DNA of 64,000 bases from the NCBI GenBank assembly GCA_041287365.1, contig JBEULL010000033.1:62001-126000 (forward strand), written 5' to 3'. Shown piece after piece: positions 17,873-26,974 of the stretch. The first letter of the stretch is position 1, and each line of letters opens with the position of its first letter. The stretch is from JAQVIJ01 sp041287365. GTDB lineage: Bacteria; Desulfobacterota; Dissulfuribacteria; Dissulfuribacterales; DYLC01. Below the pieces are notes generated by a model, which saw nothing but the letters and a program-made list of their open reading frames with translations, was not told where the DNA came from and searched no databases. Position numbers and translations under genes: made by a program.

Positions 17873-18184
17873 TCAATCTCCCTTTTCCTTCTTATCGCCG
17901 ACCCACACAGGGTCTTGGCCGAAATGATACATCCACCAATCCTCGTCGTTCATACCTGCTTCGCTGGGCACAAGGTTTATTTTATAAGAATCCACATAAT
18001 CCATCAGCAATCTGTATGCGTTATTCAACTCCACCATTCCATGGGAATCACCTGCAGAGGTATCGGGATGTAGTTCCATGCCCTTCCTGCGATAGGCGGC
18101 CTGTATCTCCATGCGAGTCACCTCCTCCGGCAACCCCAAAATCCGCCTAGCCCGGTCTATGTCATGCCATTTATATAAGTTCAT
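17873..18184 (-). CDS. Short J-domain-like protein
   Basis: This 103-aa protein has the layout of a J domain. Helix ARRILGLPEEVTRMEIQAAYRRKGMELHPD contains the HPD tripeptide at about 39-41, and VELNNAYRLLMDYV follows as helix III. Only J and a short acidic/aromatic tail (NDEDWWMYHF) are present, so it could stimulate a DnaK partner on one client. It directly precedes lysC on the same strand and is likely co-transcribed; a functional link is not evident. The ribosome site is weak, so the start is uncertain. Confidence 0.75.
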   Translation of the reverse strand: MNLYKWHDIDRARRILGLPEEVTRMEIQAAYRRKGMELHPDTSAGDSHGMVELNNAYRLLMDYVDSYKINLVPSEAGMNDEDWWMYHFGQDPVWVGDKKEKGD

Positions 18185-18332
18185 ACCAGCTTAACAGATA
18201 AAAAAACGCACTTCGTTGAATTTTATGAAAAATAATGGCATTTCGTGAAAATTTCCAGTAAAATATCGCCCTGTGAAGACTGCATTACAAAATTAGCAAA
18301 ATGCAGCACGATTGCAAAAAAAGGACATCGTT

Positions 18333-19535
18333 ATGGACACATTTCCCAAAATAATCCCATCGTTGAGGACACAACACATAACATACGCCATTCGGGACAT
18401 TCTGGCCATTGCAAACGAACGTAAAAAGGCAGGAGGTGACCTGATCTTTCTGAACATAGGAGACCCCCTGCTTTTCGACTTCGACACACCTCCGCATCTC
18501 ATCGAGGCCACTTATCAGGCCATGAAGGAACGCCATACCGGTTATTCTCCATCCGAGGGTATCGAGATTGCCTTGAATGCCATACGCGATCAGGCTATAG
18601 CCGACGGCATAGCGCCCAAGGAGATATTAATCACAACAGGTGCCAGTGAAGGCATCGACCTCGCCCTATCCGCATTGGTAAACCACGGAGAAAATGTCCT
18701 TGTGCCATCACCTGGATATCCGCTCTACAACGCCCTGCTCTCACGCCTGCTTGCTGAAGGGAAACCCTACATATTGGACGAGAACAACGATTGGCAGCCG
18801 GACATAGCACACATGGAGAGCCAGATCGATGCCAAGACCAAGGCCATAGTGCTTATAAACCCAAACAATCCCACAGGCGCCGTGTACACGGAAGACACCC
18901 TGAGACAGATCATAAAACTGGCCACAAAGTACCATCTGGTCATTCTGAGCGACGAGATATACGACAAACTCATCTTGAACGGCCAGAAACACATCAGCAT
19001 CGCATCCCTTGACCACAACCTCCCTATCGTGACCTTCAACGGTATCTCCAAGTGTTACCTGGCGCCCGGGTTCCGCATAGGATGGGCCATCATCAGTGGA
19101 GTGAAAGAACTCACGGAGGACTACGTGGAGGGCATGAAAAAACTGGCTCGAGCCAGACTCTGCGCCTGCCACCCCGAACAGTACGCAATACCTGCTGCCC
19201 TGCAAAACGGCCTCTCCCATTTGAAACTGCCTCTCGAAAAGCTCAAGAGACGCAGGGACCTCACCGTGGAGATGCTGAATGCCATTCCAGGAATCTCATG
19301 CCAGGTACCCAACGGCGCCTTTTATGCCTTTCCCAAAGTGGATGTCCCCATCTCCGACGAAGAATTTGTGAAACATCTCATTCGAGAGACAGGTGTGGTG
19401 GTTGTGCACGGCAGCGGCTTCGGGCCGTTTCCAGCCTCACCGCATTTCAGGCTTGCATTTCTTCCCACTGAAAACGAACTGGAAAAGGCCTACAGCAGGC
19501 TGAATAAATTCATGCGCAAACACTACGGGGTATAA
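18333..19535 (+). CDS. Class I/II PLP aminotransferase (AlaA-like)
   Basis: This 400-aa enzyme starts at ATG 18333 behind AAGGA. Fold-type I motifs are visible: LITTGASEGIDLALSAL, INPNNPTGAVY near residue 180, SDEIYDKL with the PLP-binding Tyr, FNGISKCYLAPGFRIGW with the Schiff-base Lys near 240, and the substrate Arg in HFRLAFLP. The nearest known types are alanine/glutamate-pyruvate or aspartate aminotransferases; substrate is not decided. It is transcribed divergently from the lysC group and ends in a strong terminator. Confidence 0.88.
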   Translation: MDTFPKIIPSLRTQHITYAIRDILAIANERKKAGGDLIFLNIGDPLLFDFDTPPHLIEATYQAMKERHTGYSPSEGIEIALNAIRDQAIADGIAPKEILITTGASEGIDLALSALVNHGENVLVPSPGYPLYNALLSRLLAEGKPYILDENNDWQPDIAHMESQIDAKTKAIVLINPNNPTGAVYTEDTLRQIIKLATKYHLVILSDEIYDKLILNGQKHISIASLDHNLPIVTFNGISKCYLAPGFRIGWAIISGVKELTEDYVEGMKKLARARLCACHPEQYAIPAALQNGLSHLKLPLEKLKRRRDLTVEMLNAIPGISCQVPNGAFYAFPKVDVPISDEEFVKHLIRETGVVVVHGSGFGPFPASPHFRLAFLPTENELEKAYSRLNKFMRKHYGV

Positions 19536-19550
19536 CTCAAAGAAGTCATT

Positions 19551-19582
19551 AAAGGGCAGCCTCATGACCTGCCCTTTTTATT
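19551..19582 (+). terminator. Rho-independent terminator
   Basis: The stem AAAGGGCAG with CTGCCCTTT is followed by TTATTTTTATT. It lies 15 bp after the aminotransferase stop and just before the stop of the convergent DUF3108 gene. It probably works mainly for the + strand. Confidence 0.85.
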
Positions 19583-19583
19583 T

Positions 19584-20306
19584 TTATTGTATGGCGACCG
19601 CCTCCGCGGTAAATGCTCCGACTATAACCTCGCTCTTGAGCTTCACAGGTAGACGGCGCTCGTCATCCGTGAGCCATACGATGATGCTGGACTTGGGACT
19701 CTTCTGAAACACACCTGTGAGCCCCTCCATTTTGGGCTCCACCACAAGGGTATTGAACCTCCCTGCCGCTATTTCTATGGTTTCTTTGCGCAAAACGGTT
19801 GCCACGCCTGTGCTAATCTTCTTGCCGTCCGTAAGAGTCAATTGCACTGGTTTGCCACCAAGTTCAGGAATTTTTCGATAAAAATACAGGCAGGAAATAG
19901 GGTCATATGTGTCAGGCGGTATAGATAACATTCGCTCAACCCTGCCGTTTTTATAAACAGTGGCAACATACCTCTCCCTATCGAACAATATCTCTCCGGT
20001 CTTTTCACTCCCCCACCCCTCTTTCGACCTCTTGAAATATCTGTGAGGCAAACCTGAAATTGCCGATATCTCCGACTCCACATGAGTCCTGACCGGGTAT
20101 ATGGCATTCATGACCGGAAGAGACCGAGCATTCAGCTCGATCAATGCCTTTTCACCATGCTCTATAAAGCTGAGGGTGGCTGTCCCTGCCGGAATGGACT
20201 GCCAAGATATCCTGTAAGACAAAGTCTCGGAGAAAGCATCTCGTGTGCCCGTCACCAAACAGCAGACTATCACCAAATAAAATATGCAATGTCTCCATGA
20301 CAACAT
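19584..20306 (-). CDS. DUF3108-family exported protein
   Basis: This 240-aa protein has a clear signal peptide (hydrophobic residues ~7-20, cleavage likely near AFS). The mature part resembles DUF3108: LSYRISWQSIPAGTATLSF at the start, VNARSLP-type strands, LYFYRKIPEL in the middle, and VWLTDDERRLPVKLKSEV followed by VGAFTAEAV at the end. Such periplasmic beta-rich proteins often sit near lipoprotein or phosphoribosylglycinamide genes, and their function is not established. The start codon is 50 bp from the divergent endonuclease Q-like gene. Confidence 0.82.
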   Translation of the reverse strand: MLSWRHCIFYLVIVCCLVTGTRDAFSETLSYRISWQSIPAGTATLSFIEHGEKALIELNARSLPVMNAIYPVRTHVESEISAISGLPHRYFKRSKEGWGSEKTGEILFDRERYVATVYKNGRVERMLSIPPDTYDPISCLYFYRKIPELGGKPVQLTLTDGKKISTGVATVLRKETIEIAAGRFNTLVVEPKMEGLTGVFQKSPKSSIIVWLTDDERRLPVKLKSEVIVGAFTAEAVAIQ

Positions 20307-20356
20307 AACAATTTCCTTGTACTTGCAAAAAAAAGTCTATCTTATAAAATCCACTT

Positions 20357-21682
20357 ATGCAATTCATAGACATTCTACAACTACGAGAAAAACCATATTT
20401 TTTGGCCGACTTGCACATTCACTCTCGATACAGCAGGGCCACCAGCCAGGAGATGCACCCAATGGCCATCAATAGGATAGCCAAAGAGAAGGGCATAGCC
20501 GTCATCGGCTCAGGCGACTTTACACACCCCAAATATCTCGCAGAGCTGCAAGAGGAACTGGAACCAGCGGAAGACGGCCTGTTCGTCTGCAAGGATGACC
20601 CTGCCGGCACACGATTCATGCTTACTGCCGAGGTGGCCAATATCTTCACGCAAGGCGGCAAGGGCAGACGCATTCACACCGTGCTCTTTGCCCCCGACGT
20701 AACAACTGCCAAGAAGATTCAAACAAGACTTGCACAACTGGGCAACATCACATCTGACGGCCGGCCCATGTTGGGCTTTCCTGTCAAGGAACTGGTGCAT
20801 ATAGTGATGGATGTGTCGCCGGACTGTATGGTTGTCCCTGCCCACGTGTGGACCCCCTGGTTCTCGGTGTTTGGCTCCAAATCCGGTTTTGACTCCATAG
20901 AAGAGTGTTTCGAGGAGGAAAGCAAGCACATATATGCCCTGGAGACAGGTCTTTCATCCGACCCACTCATGAATCGGCGCCTGTCCTGTCTCGATAAATA
21001 CACCCTCATTTCCAATTCAGATGCCCATTCACCTGCAAAAATAGGCAGAGAAGCCAATATCTTTTCCTGTCCCATGACATATCATGACCTCGTACACGCC
21101 ATCAAACAGCCTGCACATGGTTTCGAAGGAACCGTAGAGTTTTTCCCTGAGGAAGGCAAATATCACTACGACGGGCACAGAGACTGCGGTGTTTTTCTCG
21201 CTCCGGAACAGACTCGAAAAATAAATGGTATCTGTCCTGTCTGTCATAGGCCTCTCACGCTTGGCGTGGCCTATCGAGTGGAAGAACTGGCAGACCGTGA
21301 TGAGAAAACAGCCCACGCCATTTTTCAGCGCCAGAATATGGACACAAAGATCAGACCATATATAAGTCTGGTGCCGCTGCAAGAGATCATCTCTGAAGCC
21401 ATGCAGACCGGAGAAGGAACAGCTAGAGTGCGCAAGGAATATCAGCGACTGATACACATGACTGGAAGCGAGTTGAATATCCTACTCTGGAAGAGTGAGG
21501 AGGAACTACGTCCCTTCGTGCCGGAACCAATCCTGACAGGCATCAGACACATGAGGGGTGGTCATGTTAATATCAGGCCAGGCTACGACGGTGTATATGG
21601 AGAGGTAAAATTGCTGACACCATTAAAACAAACATCCATACCTGCCGCAAACGAACCCGTACAGCCAAAGCTGTTTGCATAA
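20357..21682 (+). CDS. PHP-domain nuclease, endonuclease Q-like
   Basis: This 441-aa protein has a PHP domain with the metal motif ADLHIHSRYS near residue 18, GSGDFTHP near 51, VVPAHVWTPWFS near 160 and ISNSDAHSPAKIG near 215. A C-terminal part with a CPVC pair near residue 295 follows; it may be a zinc site together with the upstream Cys/His residues. The layout matches the endonuclease Q/TIGR00375 group, which nicks DNA at deaminated bases and is best studied in archaea. A repair role in this bacterium is inference. It is an isolated gene divergent from the DUF3108 gene. Confidence 0.82.
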   Translation: MQFIDILQLREKPYFLADLHIHSRYSRATSQEMHPMAINRIAKEKGIAVIGSGDFTHPKYLAELQEELEPAEDGLFVCKDDPAGTRFMLTAEVANIFTQGGKGRRIHTVLFAPDVTTAKKIQTRLAQLGNITSDGRPMLGFPVKELVHIVMDVSPDCMVVPAHVWTPWFSVFGSKSGFDSIEECFEEESKHIYALETGLSSDPLMNRRLSCLDKYTLISNSDAHSPAKIGREANIFSCPMTYHDLVHAIKQPAHGFEGTVEFFPEEGKYHYDGHRDCGVFLAPEQTRKINGICPVCHRPLTLGVAYRVEELADRDEKTAHAIFQRQNMDTKIRPYISLVPLQEIISEAMQTGEGTARVRKEYQRLIHMTGSELNILLWKSEEELRPFVPEPILTGIRHMRGGHVNIRPGYDGVYGEVKLLTPLKQTSIPAANEPVQPKLFA

Positions 21683-21783
21683 CAAACAGCAGGTTAGGCA
21701 TACATCGGCGATTTCAACAACCTTACGGACACCATGAACATTTATAAAATGTGATTGAGCCCTGCACCGTTTACATAAAAATC

Positions 21784-21812
21784 TTGACAGTGCACTCAAA
21801 ATGTATATTTAT
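21784..21812 (+). promoter_or_regulatory. Possible sigma-70 promoter for the DUF3617-like gene
   Basis: A perfect -35 hexamer TTGACA lies at 21784-21789. A TATATTTAT stretch 14-17 bp further could hold a weak -10. The start codon of the interrupted gene lies ~55 bp beyond. Confidence 0.35.
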
Positions 21813-21863
21813 ACCCCTTGCATCAACCGTTCCACATACACCGTCTGCCAAAAGGAGCCTTCC

Positions 21864-22376
21864 ATGAAACAATCCACCATTAAACTCATCAGCTCGTTCG
21901 CCATGTTAGGAATCACAGGCATATCTCTCTTAGGAAATTCTGCCGATGCCGCCGACTCCCAGATAAAAGAAGGTATGTAGGAATTCACCACCAACATGCA
22001 GATGGAGGGTATGCCGGAGATGCCAAAGCTGCCACCCGGAGTGAAACTACCACCTGGCATGAGTATATCCAGCCACGGAAACACCATGCAGGTCACAAAC
22101 AAACAGTGCATCACAAAGGAAAATATGGTGCCCCAGAATGAAAAGATGAAGGAAAATCACTGCAAGATCACTCATCAGGAGCAGATAGGCAATACGGTCA
22201 AATGGAGCATGGTGTGTGATAACGATGGCATGAAGATGAAAAGCGAGGGCACTGCCACCTATACCGGCGATGTTATGGAAAGCAAAATCGTCTCCACCAC
22301 TCAAATGGAAGGGAAACCACCCATGAAACAGGTAATAACCGCAAAAGGCAGATACCTGGGCCCATGCCCCAAATAA
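21864..22376 (+). pseudogene. DUF3617-like exported protein interrupted by an amber codon
   Basis: AAAGGAG precedes an ATG at 21864 that opens a good signal peptide (MKQSTIKLISSFAMLG, then ADAADS). The frame is open for 170 codons except for a TAG at 21978-21980 (codon 39). It reads IKEGM-TAG-EFTTNMQMEGMPEMP. In DUF3617 proteins this place reads GxWE[FY]T, so the TAG most likely stands for a TGG Trp codon changed by one base. The rest keeps family features: Pro/Met-rich segment, CITKENMVP, CKITHQEQIGNTVKW and a terminal GPCPK. Either a recent nonsense mutation or a sequencing error is possible. Confidence 0.75.
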
Positions 22377-22459
22377 TGAACGGTGCCAGAGGATCTTGTA
22401 GAGTTTTTTTGAAGGTTGCTCACATTAGAGAACAGCAAGATGGATACCAAGAGGCTGTC

Positions 22460-23854
22460 ATGAAATATATCAGCACCAGGGGAGGTATCGCCTCCATAAA
22501 CTTTGAGGATACAGTGATGATGGGATTGGCCACGGACGGTGGACTGCTGCTCCCTCAAACCATTCCAACCGTCACAACCGAAACATTGCAGGAATGGTCC
22601 CAGTTCGACTATGCGGACCTGGCATTTCAGATAATCCGTCTTTTCGCCACGGACATACCAGAAAAAGACCTGCGGAAACTCATCGACACCTCGTATACCT
22701 TCTTCGACACACCTGAAGTCACACCGCTGATAAGTGCAGACGACCTGCACATTCTGGAGCTGTTTCACGGCCCGACCCTGGCATTCAAGGACATCGCCCT
22801 GCAATTTCTGGGCAATCTCTTCGCCTACATACTGGAAAAGCGAGGCGGCAGGCTGAACATACTGGGTGCCACATCAGGAGATACCGGAAGCGCCGCCATT
22901 TACGGCGTCAAAGGCAAAAAAAACATCAATATCTTCATTTTGCATCCGCACAATCGGGTAAGCCCCATACAGGCCTTACAGATGACCACGGTGCCAGATG
23001 CCAACGTGTTCAACATAGCCATAGAAGGCACATTCGATGACTGCCAGGCCATAGTCAAAACCATCTTCAACGATCTGAAATTCAAAGAAAAACATCAGCT
23101 TGGAGCAGTAAACTCCATCAACTGGGCGCGAGTAATGGCACAGGTGGTCTATTACATCTATGCCTGTCTCAGGTTAGGCGGCACACCATCCAATCCAGTG
23201 CATTTCGCCGTGCCCACAGGCAATTTCGGCGATATCTTTGCGGGATATATAGCCAAAAGAATGCTGCAAGGCCGCATCGGCAAGCTCATTTTGGCAACCA
23301 ACGAAAACGACATCCTTGCCCGTTTTCTCACCGAAGGCCGCTACAAAAAGGCCCGACAGGTCATTCCAACCATCAGTCCGTCCATGGACATACAGATAGC
23401 CAGCAATTTCGAACGCTACATGTATTACCTGATGAACGAATCGGGAGAACGAGTAAAAGAGGCCATGAGCGACTTTGAACGACAGGGTGAGATTGTCTTC
23501 AACACAGAACAGATGGCCATGGCACGAAACGACATGACAACCCTTGCAGTGAACCAGGGGCTCACCACGCAGACCATCGGAGATTTCTACCGCAAAACCG
23601 GCTACATCCTCGATCCCCACACCGCTGTGGGAGTGGCAGCTGCCATGGTACACAGGGGGCATCTTCAAGGCCACATCGTATGTCTTGCCACCGCACACCC
23701 AGCCAAATTTGCTAATGCAGTGAAGGAGGCAACGGGCATGGAACCGTCACGTCCAGCAGTTCTAAATGGGATTGAGGCAAAACCCCAACGCCTTACGGTG
23801 ATGCCATGCTCAGTGAACGAGATCAAGGCATTCGTGCAGCAACACGCCTTATAA
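22460..23854 (+). CDS. thrC: Threonine synthase
   Basis: This 464-aa PLP enzyme converts O-phosphohomoserine to threonine. The start at 22460 is behind AAGAGG and gives the conserved MKYISTRGG N-terminus; a longer in-frame extension runs into the previous gene and is not plausible. FHGPTLAFKDIALQF holds the Schiff-base Lys near residue 111. LGATSGDTGSAAI binds the cofactor phosphate, and VPTGNFGDIFAGY follows near 250. The length fits the fungal/gammaproteobacterial class of the enzyme. Aspartate kinase is 5 kb away and no homoserine kinase is in the window. Confidence 0.96.
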   Translation: MKYISTRGGIASINFEDTVMMGLATDGGLLLPQTIPTVTTETLQEWSQFDYADLAFQIIRLFATDIPEKDLRKLIDTSYTFFDTPEVTPLISADDLHILELFHGPTLAFKDIALQFLGNLFAYILEKRGGRLNILGATSGDTGSAAIYGVKGKKNINIFILHPHNRVSPIQALQMTTVPDANVFNIAIEGTFDDCQAIVKTIFNDLKFKEKHQLGAVNSINWARVMAQVVYYIYACLRLGGTPSNPVHFAVPTGNFGDIFAGYIAKRMLQGRIGKLILATNENDILARFLTEGRYKKARQVIPTISPSMDIQIASNFERYMYYLMNESGERVKEAMSDFERQGEIVFNTEQMAMARNDMTTLAVNQGLTTQTIGDFYRKTGYILDPHTAVGVAAAMVHRGHLQGHIVCLATAHPAKFANAVKEATGMEPSRPAVLNGIEAKPQRLTVMPCSVNEIKAFVQQHAL

Positions 23855-23856
23855 TT

Positions 23857-24792
23857 TTACAGTCCAGCCTCTTTGAGCTGCTGAAGCAGGTCTTTCTGCC
23901 GTTGAGTCAGCCGTTTGGGGACGTGTATAAAAAATTGAATATACTGGTCTCCCCTTTTACCCGATCCATCAGGCAACCCCTTACCCTGTAAGCGCAAACG
24001 CTGACCAGCACCCGTGCCGCCAGCAGGCACCTTTACGCGCACCTTACTCCCCTCTATTGTGGGCACCTCTATCTCGGTCCCGAGACATGCGTCACTGAAT
24101 GAAATCTCCTGTTCCAATGTCACATCCACACCCTGTATTCTGAAACGGCCGTCATCCTGAGGCGTGATAAGCAGATACAGATCACCTCTTCCACCAGGGC
24201 CATAATTTCCTTTCCCTGCCAATCTAATCTTTTTACCAGGGCACACACCCGCGGGTATCCTGACCGAAAGCCTTTCCTGTCTGCCACCATCGCCCAGCAT
24301 GATGAGCTTCTGACAACCTTCCAGCATCTCTTTTGGTGTCAGGGCCATTTCCAGCACCAGATCCTGGCCCTTGGGTGAGGCCTGCTGAAAGTGCTCTCCG
24401 AAATCAGGGCCTGCCCCCACATTGAAAATACTCGAGAAGAAGTCTTCGAAATTCATGCCTACCCTGGTACCGCCATACTGTTGTTTGAAACGGCCACCCA
24501 TGCCGATGTCCCTGAATACATTGCCGAAATCGAAGTTTCTGAAGATATCTTCCTGAGTATAGCGCTTGTTGAAGTCTGAAGACCCAAACGTATCGTATTG
24601 TTTGCGTTTTTCAGGATCACTCAATACAGCATAGGCCTCGTTTATCTCTTTGAAGCGCTCCTCGGCCTGTTTATCGCCCTTGTTTTTATCTGGATGATAT
24701 TTCATGGCATGTTTGCGAAAGGCCTTTTTTATTTCATCGGCAGAGGCTGCACGAGAAACACCAAGTATCTTGTAATAATCCTTTTCAGGCAT
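23857..24792 (-). CDS. cbpA: CbpA-type DnaJ co-chaperone
   Basis: This 311-aa protein has a J domain at 1-70 with KYHPDKNKG, then a Gly/Phe-rich region with FGNVFRDIGMGG, and two C-terminal substrate domains (about 140-300). It lacks the CxxCxGxG zinc-finger repeats, so it belongs to the CbpA (DnaJ type II) class that stimulates DnaK ATPase. The C-terminal domain shows RIPAGVCPGKKIRLAGKG and VPAGGTGAGQRLRLQGKG. It converges on thrC with 2 bp between stops and no terminator. Confidence 0.93.
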   Translation of the reverse strand: MPEKDYYKILGVSRAASADEIKKAFRKHAMKYHPDKNKGDKQAEERFKEINEAYAVLSDPEKRKQYDTFGSSDFNKRYTQEDIFRNFDFGNVFRDIGMGGRFKQQYGGTRVGMNFEDFFSSIFNVGAGPDFGEHFQQASPKGQDLVLEMALTPKEMLEGCQKLIMLGDGGRQERLSVRIPAGVCPGKKIRLAGKGNYGPGGRGDLYLLITPQDDGRFRIQGVDVTLEQEISFSDACLGTEIEVPTIEGSKVRVKVPAGGTGAGQRLRLQGKGLPDGSGKRGDQYIQFFIHVPKRLTQRQKDLLQQLKEAGL

Positions 24793-25014
24793 ACACCCCC
24801 CTTTTGGAACCTTAAAAAATCAAAAAACAACTAAATCGACACATAGAATGTCTATGGAATGAGACGGTCCAATTTTCAATGTCACCTTCAGTGAATTTTA
24901 ACAAAATTTAAGGATACAAACGACAAAGTCAACAAAGATCTGCAATGCAGAGGCATAAACCCATCAAAAGTGAGTGGCGAGCAAAAAACGGGGAATAAGA
25001 AGAAAGAAATAAAT

Positions 25015-25088
25015 TGGCTGGGGGACAGGGATTCGAACCCCGATAAGCAATTCCAGAGACTGCTGTCCTGCCGTTAGACGATCCCCCA
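25015..25088 (-). tRNA. tRNA-Gln (anticodon CTG)
   Basis: The minus strand gives a 74-nt cloverleaf with an encoded CCA. The acceptor is TGGGGGA paired with TCCCCCA. The D-arm contains CTAACGGCAGG, and the anticodon stem GCAGT/ATTGC carries the loop CTCTGGA. The T-arm is GGGGTTCGAATCCCT and the discriminator base is G. The U1 acceptor start and CTG anticodon (decoding CAG) mark it as glutamine tRNA. Confidence 0.96.
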
Positions 25089-25172
25089 GCGGCATATGCC
25101 TTCTTCGTTAAAGGCGAGGCATATCTTAACCAGAGAAACTCAAGCCTGTCAAGAGAAAGACAAAAATGAACA

Positions 25173-26180
25173 TCAATAGGACCTTCTCGAGGCCATGTAC
25201 AGAATGAGGTCGAGCACTCGATTGGAATAACCCCACTCGTTATCATACCAGGCCATCACCTTTACCAGCCTGTCACCCATGACCTTGGTGCACAATCCAT
25301 CCACTATGGAAGAATGTTGATCTCCGAGAAAATCGGTTGAAACCAGGGGTTCCTCCGTATAGCCCAGAAAACGGTTTGCGGCGGTCTTCAAAGCCGTATT
25401 GACCTCTGGAACGGTGGTATTCCTTTCCACCTGAACCACCAGATCCACCACAGACACATCTGGAGTGGGCACACGCACGGCAAGGCCGTCCAGCTTGCCA
25501 GTGAGCTCCGGAATAACCTTGCTCACAGCCGAGGCAGCACCCGTCTTGGTGGGAATCATGTTCACGGCAGCGGCCCTGGCCCTGCGCAGGTCTTTGTGGG
25601 GGAAATCAAGAATGCGCTGGTCGTTGGTGTAGGCATGCACGGTTGTCATCAGGCCGTGCACGATACCGAAATTTTCCAGCAACACCTTGGCCACAGGCGC
25701 CAGACAATTGGTGGTGCAAGAGGCATTGGATACTATGTTGTGATGAACAGGGTCGTAGTCGTCTTCATTGACGCCCATGACAATGGTCTTGTCCTCGTTC
25801 TTACCCGGAGCGGACAGCACCACCTTCTGTGCTCCGGCCTCCAGATGTCCTCGGGCAAGAGCCGCATCCGTAAACCTGCCGGTGGCCTCCACCACATATT
25901 CCGCACCCACTTCGTCCCAACGGAGTTCCGAGGGCTCTTTGATGGCGGTAACGCGAATCTCTCTGTCGTTTATAACAAGATTGCTGCCGGATGTCCGCAC
26001 CTCGGCGCTGAAACGACCCATGACCGAATCATATTTTAGAAGATGAGCCAGTGTTTCGGCGTCAGTCAGGTCGTTGATGGCGGCAATCTCTATATCCTTA
26101 AATTCTGGATAGATAAATGCCGCCCGCACAATGTTTCTACCTATTCTGCCAAAACCATTGATTCCTACTTTAACGGCCAT
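25173..26180 (-). CDS. gap: Glyceraldehyde-3-phosphate dehydrogenase
   Basis: This 335-aa enzyme oxidises glyceraldehyde-3-phosphate in glycolysis, or runs in reverse in gluconeogenesis. INGFGRIGRNIVRAA is the NAD fold at the N-terminus. The catalytic Cys lies in SNASCTTNCLAPVAK near residue 155. TKTGAASAVSKVIPEL and WYDNEWGYSNRV are the expected later motifs. The gene lies downstream of rimI with a 13-bp gap on the same strand. tRNA-Gln lies 84 bp beyond its stop. Confidence 0.97.
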   Translation of the reverse strand: MAVKVGINGFGRIGRNIVRAAFIYPEFKDIEIAAINDLTDAETLAHLLKYDSVMGRFSAEVRTSGSNLVINDREIRVTAIKEPSELRWDEVGAEYVVEATGRFTDAALARGHLEAGAQKVVLSAPGKNEDKTIVMGVNEDDYDPVHHNIVSNASCTTNCLAPVAKVLLENFGIVHGLMTTVHAYTNDQRILDFPHKDLRRARAAAVNMIPTKTGAASAVSKVIPELTGKLDGLAVRVPTPDVSVVDLVVQVERNTTVPEVNTALKTAANRFLGYTEEPLVSTDFLGDQHSSIVDGLCTKVMGDRLVKVMAWYDNEWGYSNRVLDLILYMASRRSY

Positions 26181-26193
26181 ACTACACCTCCAT

Positions 26194-26613
26194 TCATATA
26201 TTTTTGGTCATCACATAATCCGCTGAGGAACCAGGCCCGCCTGCCGGTTCGAAGCCCCATTTCTCATAAAAGGCTGACGCTGCCACATTATTCCTGCGCA
26301 CATCCAGAACAATCCGATCACAACCACACTTACCGGCCCTGGTTATCATATGCTGCATCAGAAGGCTGCCTATGCCACGGCGACGCCAACTGCCTGAAAC
26401 TGTTATATTGATTAGATAGCATTCGTTCAAGATCAACCGGAATACAATATAACCCTGCACACGATTATTTTCATCACATATCAACCAGAACTCTGAATCC
26501 GTTCTGTCCAATTCTGAAACGAAATCGTTTAAGGTCCAAGGAGTGGCATGGGATACCGCTTCGATAGCGCAAATCTGCTGAAGATCAAATACCGTTACCT
26601 TTCTTATTTGCAT
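26194..26613 (-). CDS. rimI: Ribosomal-protein-alanine N-acetyltransferase RimI-like
   Basis: This 139-aa GNAT acetyltransferase begins at ATG 26613, giving the MQIRKVTVFDLQQICAIE start. A longer frame upstream runs through the rpmA terminator and was rejected. The acetyl-CoA motif A is VSGSWRRRGIGSLLMQHMI (QRRGIG type) near residue 80. LDVRRNNVAASAFYEKWGF is the motif-B end typical of RimI. The expected target is the N-terminus of S18 or a similar protein. The ribosome site is weak. It follows the L21-L27 genes after a terminator. Confidence 0.85.
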   Translation of the reverse strand: MQIRKVTVFDLQQICAIEAVSHATPWTLNDFVSELDRTDSEFWLICDENNRVQGYIVFRLILNECYLINITVSGSWRRRGIGSLLMQHMITRAGKCGCDRIVLDVRRNNVAASAFYEKWGFEPAGGPGSSADYVMTKNI

Positions 26614-26626
26614 GAGCCACAGACAC

Positions 26627-26656
26627 AAAAAAAGCGGTTGTGAAAACCGCTTTTTT
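26627..26656 (-). terminator. Rho-independent terminator after rpmA
   Basis: An 11-bp stem (AAAAAGCGGTT with AACCGCTTTTT) lies between the rpmA stop and the rimI start and reads into T residues on the minus strand. It separates the ribosomal-protein operon from rimI-gap. Confidence 0.88.
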
Positions 26657-26683
26657 AAATTAACAAACAGTTGAATATCTATT

Positions 26684-26965
26684 TTACTCGGCTGCCTGAG
26701 AGACTGCCGAAGATGTTGCCGGATAGACGCTGACTCGCATTTTGTTGCGCCACATCTCGAACTTAACCTGACCTTCGCTCTTGGCAAACAGGGTGTAATC
26801 CTTGCCCATCCCCACATTGATACCAGGATAGAATTTTGTACCCACCTGTCTTACTAAAATATTGCCGGGGATGACGTACTCCCCGCCGAATTTCTTGACA
26901 CCACGACGTTGACCTGCGCTGTCACGACCGTTTCTTGAACTTCCTCCAGCTTTCTTATGCGCCAT
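26684..26965 (-). CDS. rpmA: 50S ribosomal protein L27
   Basis: This protein of 93 aa begins MAHKKAGGSSRNGRDSAG, the conserved L27 N-terminus that reaches the peptidyl-transferase centre. It continues with RRGVKKFGGEYVIPGNILVRQ-type residues. GGAGG precedes the start. L21 lies 9 bp upstream, the universal rplU-rpmA pair. The Ala/Ser-rich C-terminal extension is slightly longer than usual. Confidence 0.97.
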   Translation of the reverse strand: MAHKKAGGSSRNGRDSAGQRRGVKKFGGEYVIPGNILVRQVGTKFYPGINVGMGKDYTLFAKSEGQVKFEMWRNKMRVSVYPATSSAVSQAAE

Positions 26966-26974
26966 ATTCTCCTC

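Noticed and set aside
21978..21980. Amber codon as a pyrrolysine site
   Set aside because: The family context points to Trp at this place, no pyl genes are in the window, and the protein is not a methylamine methyltransferase.
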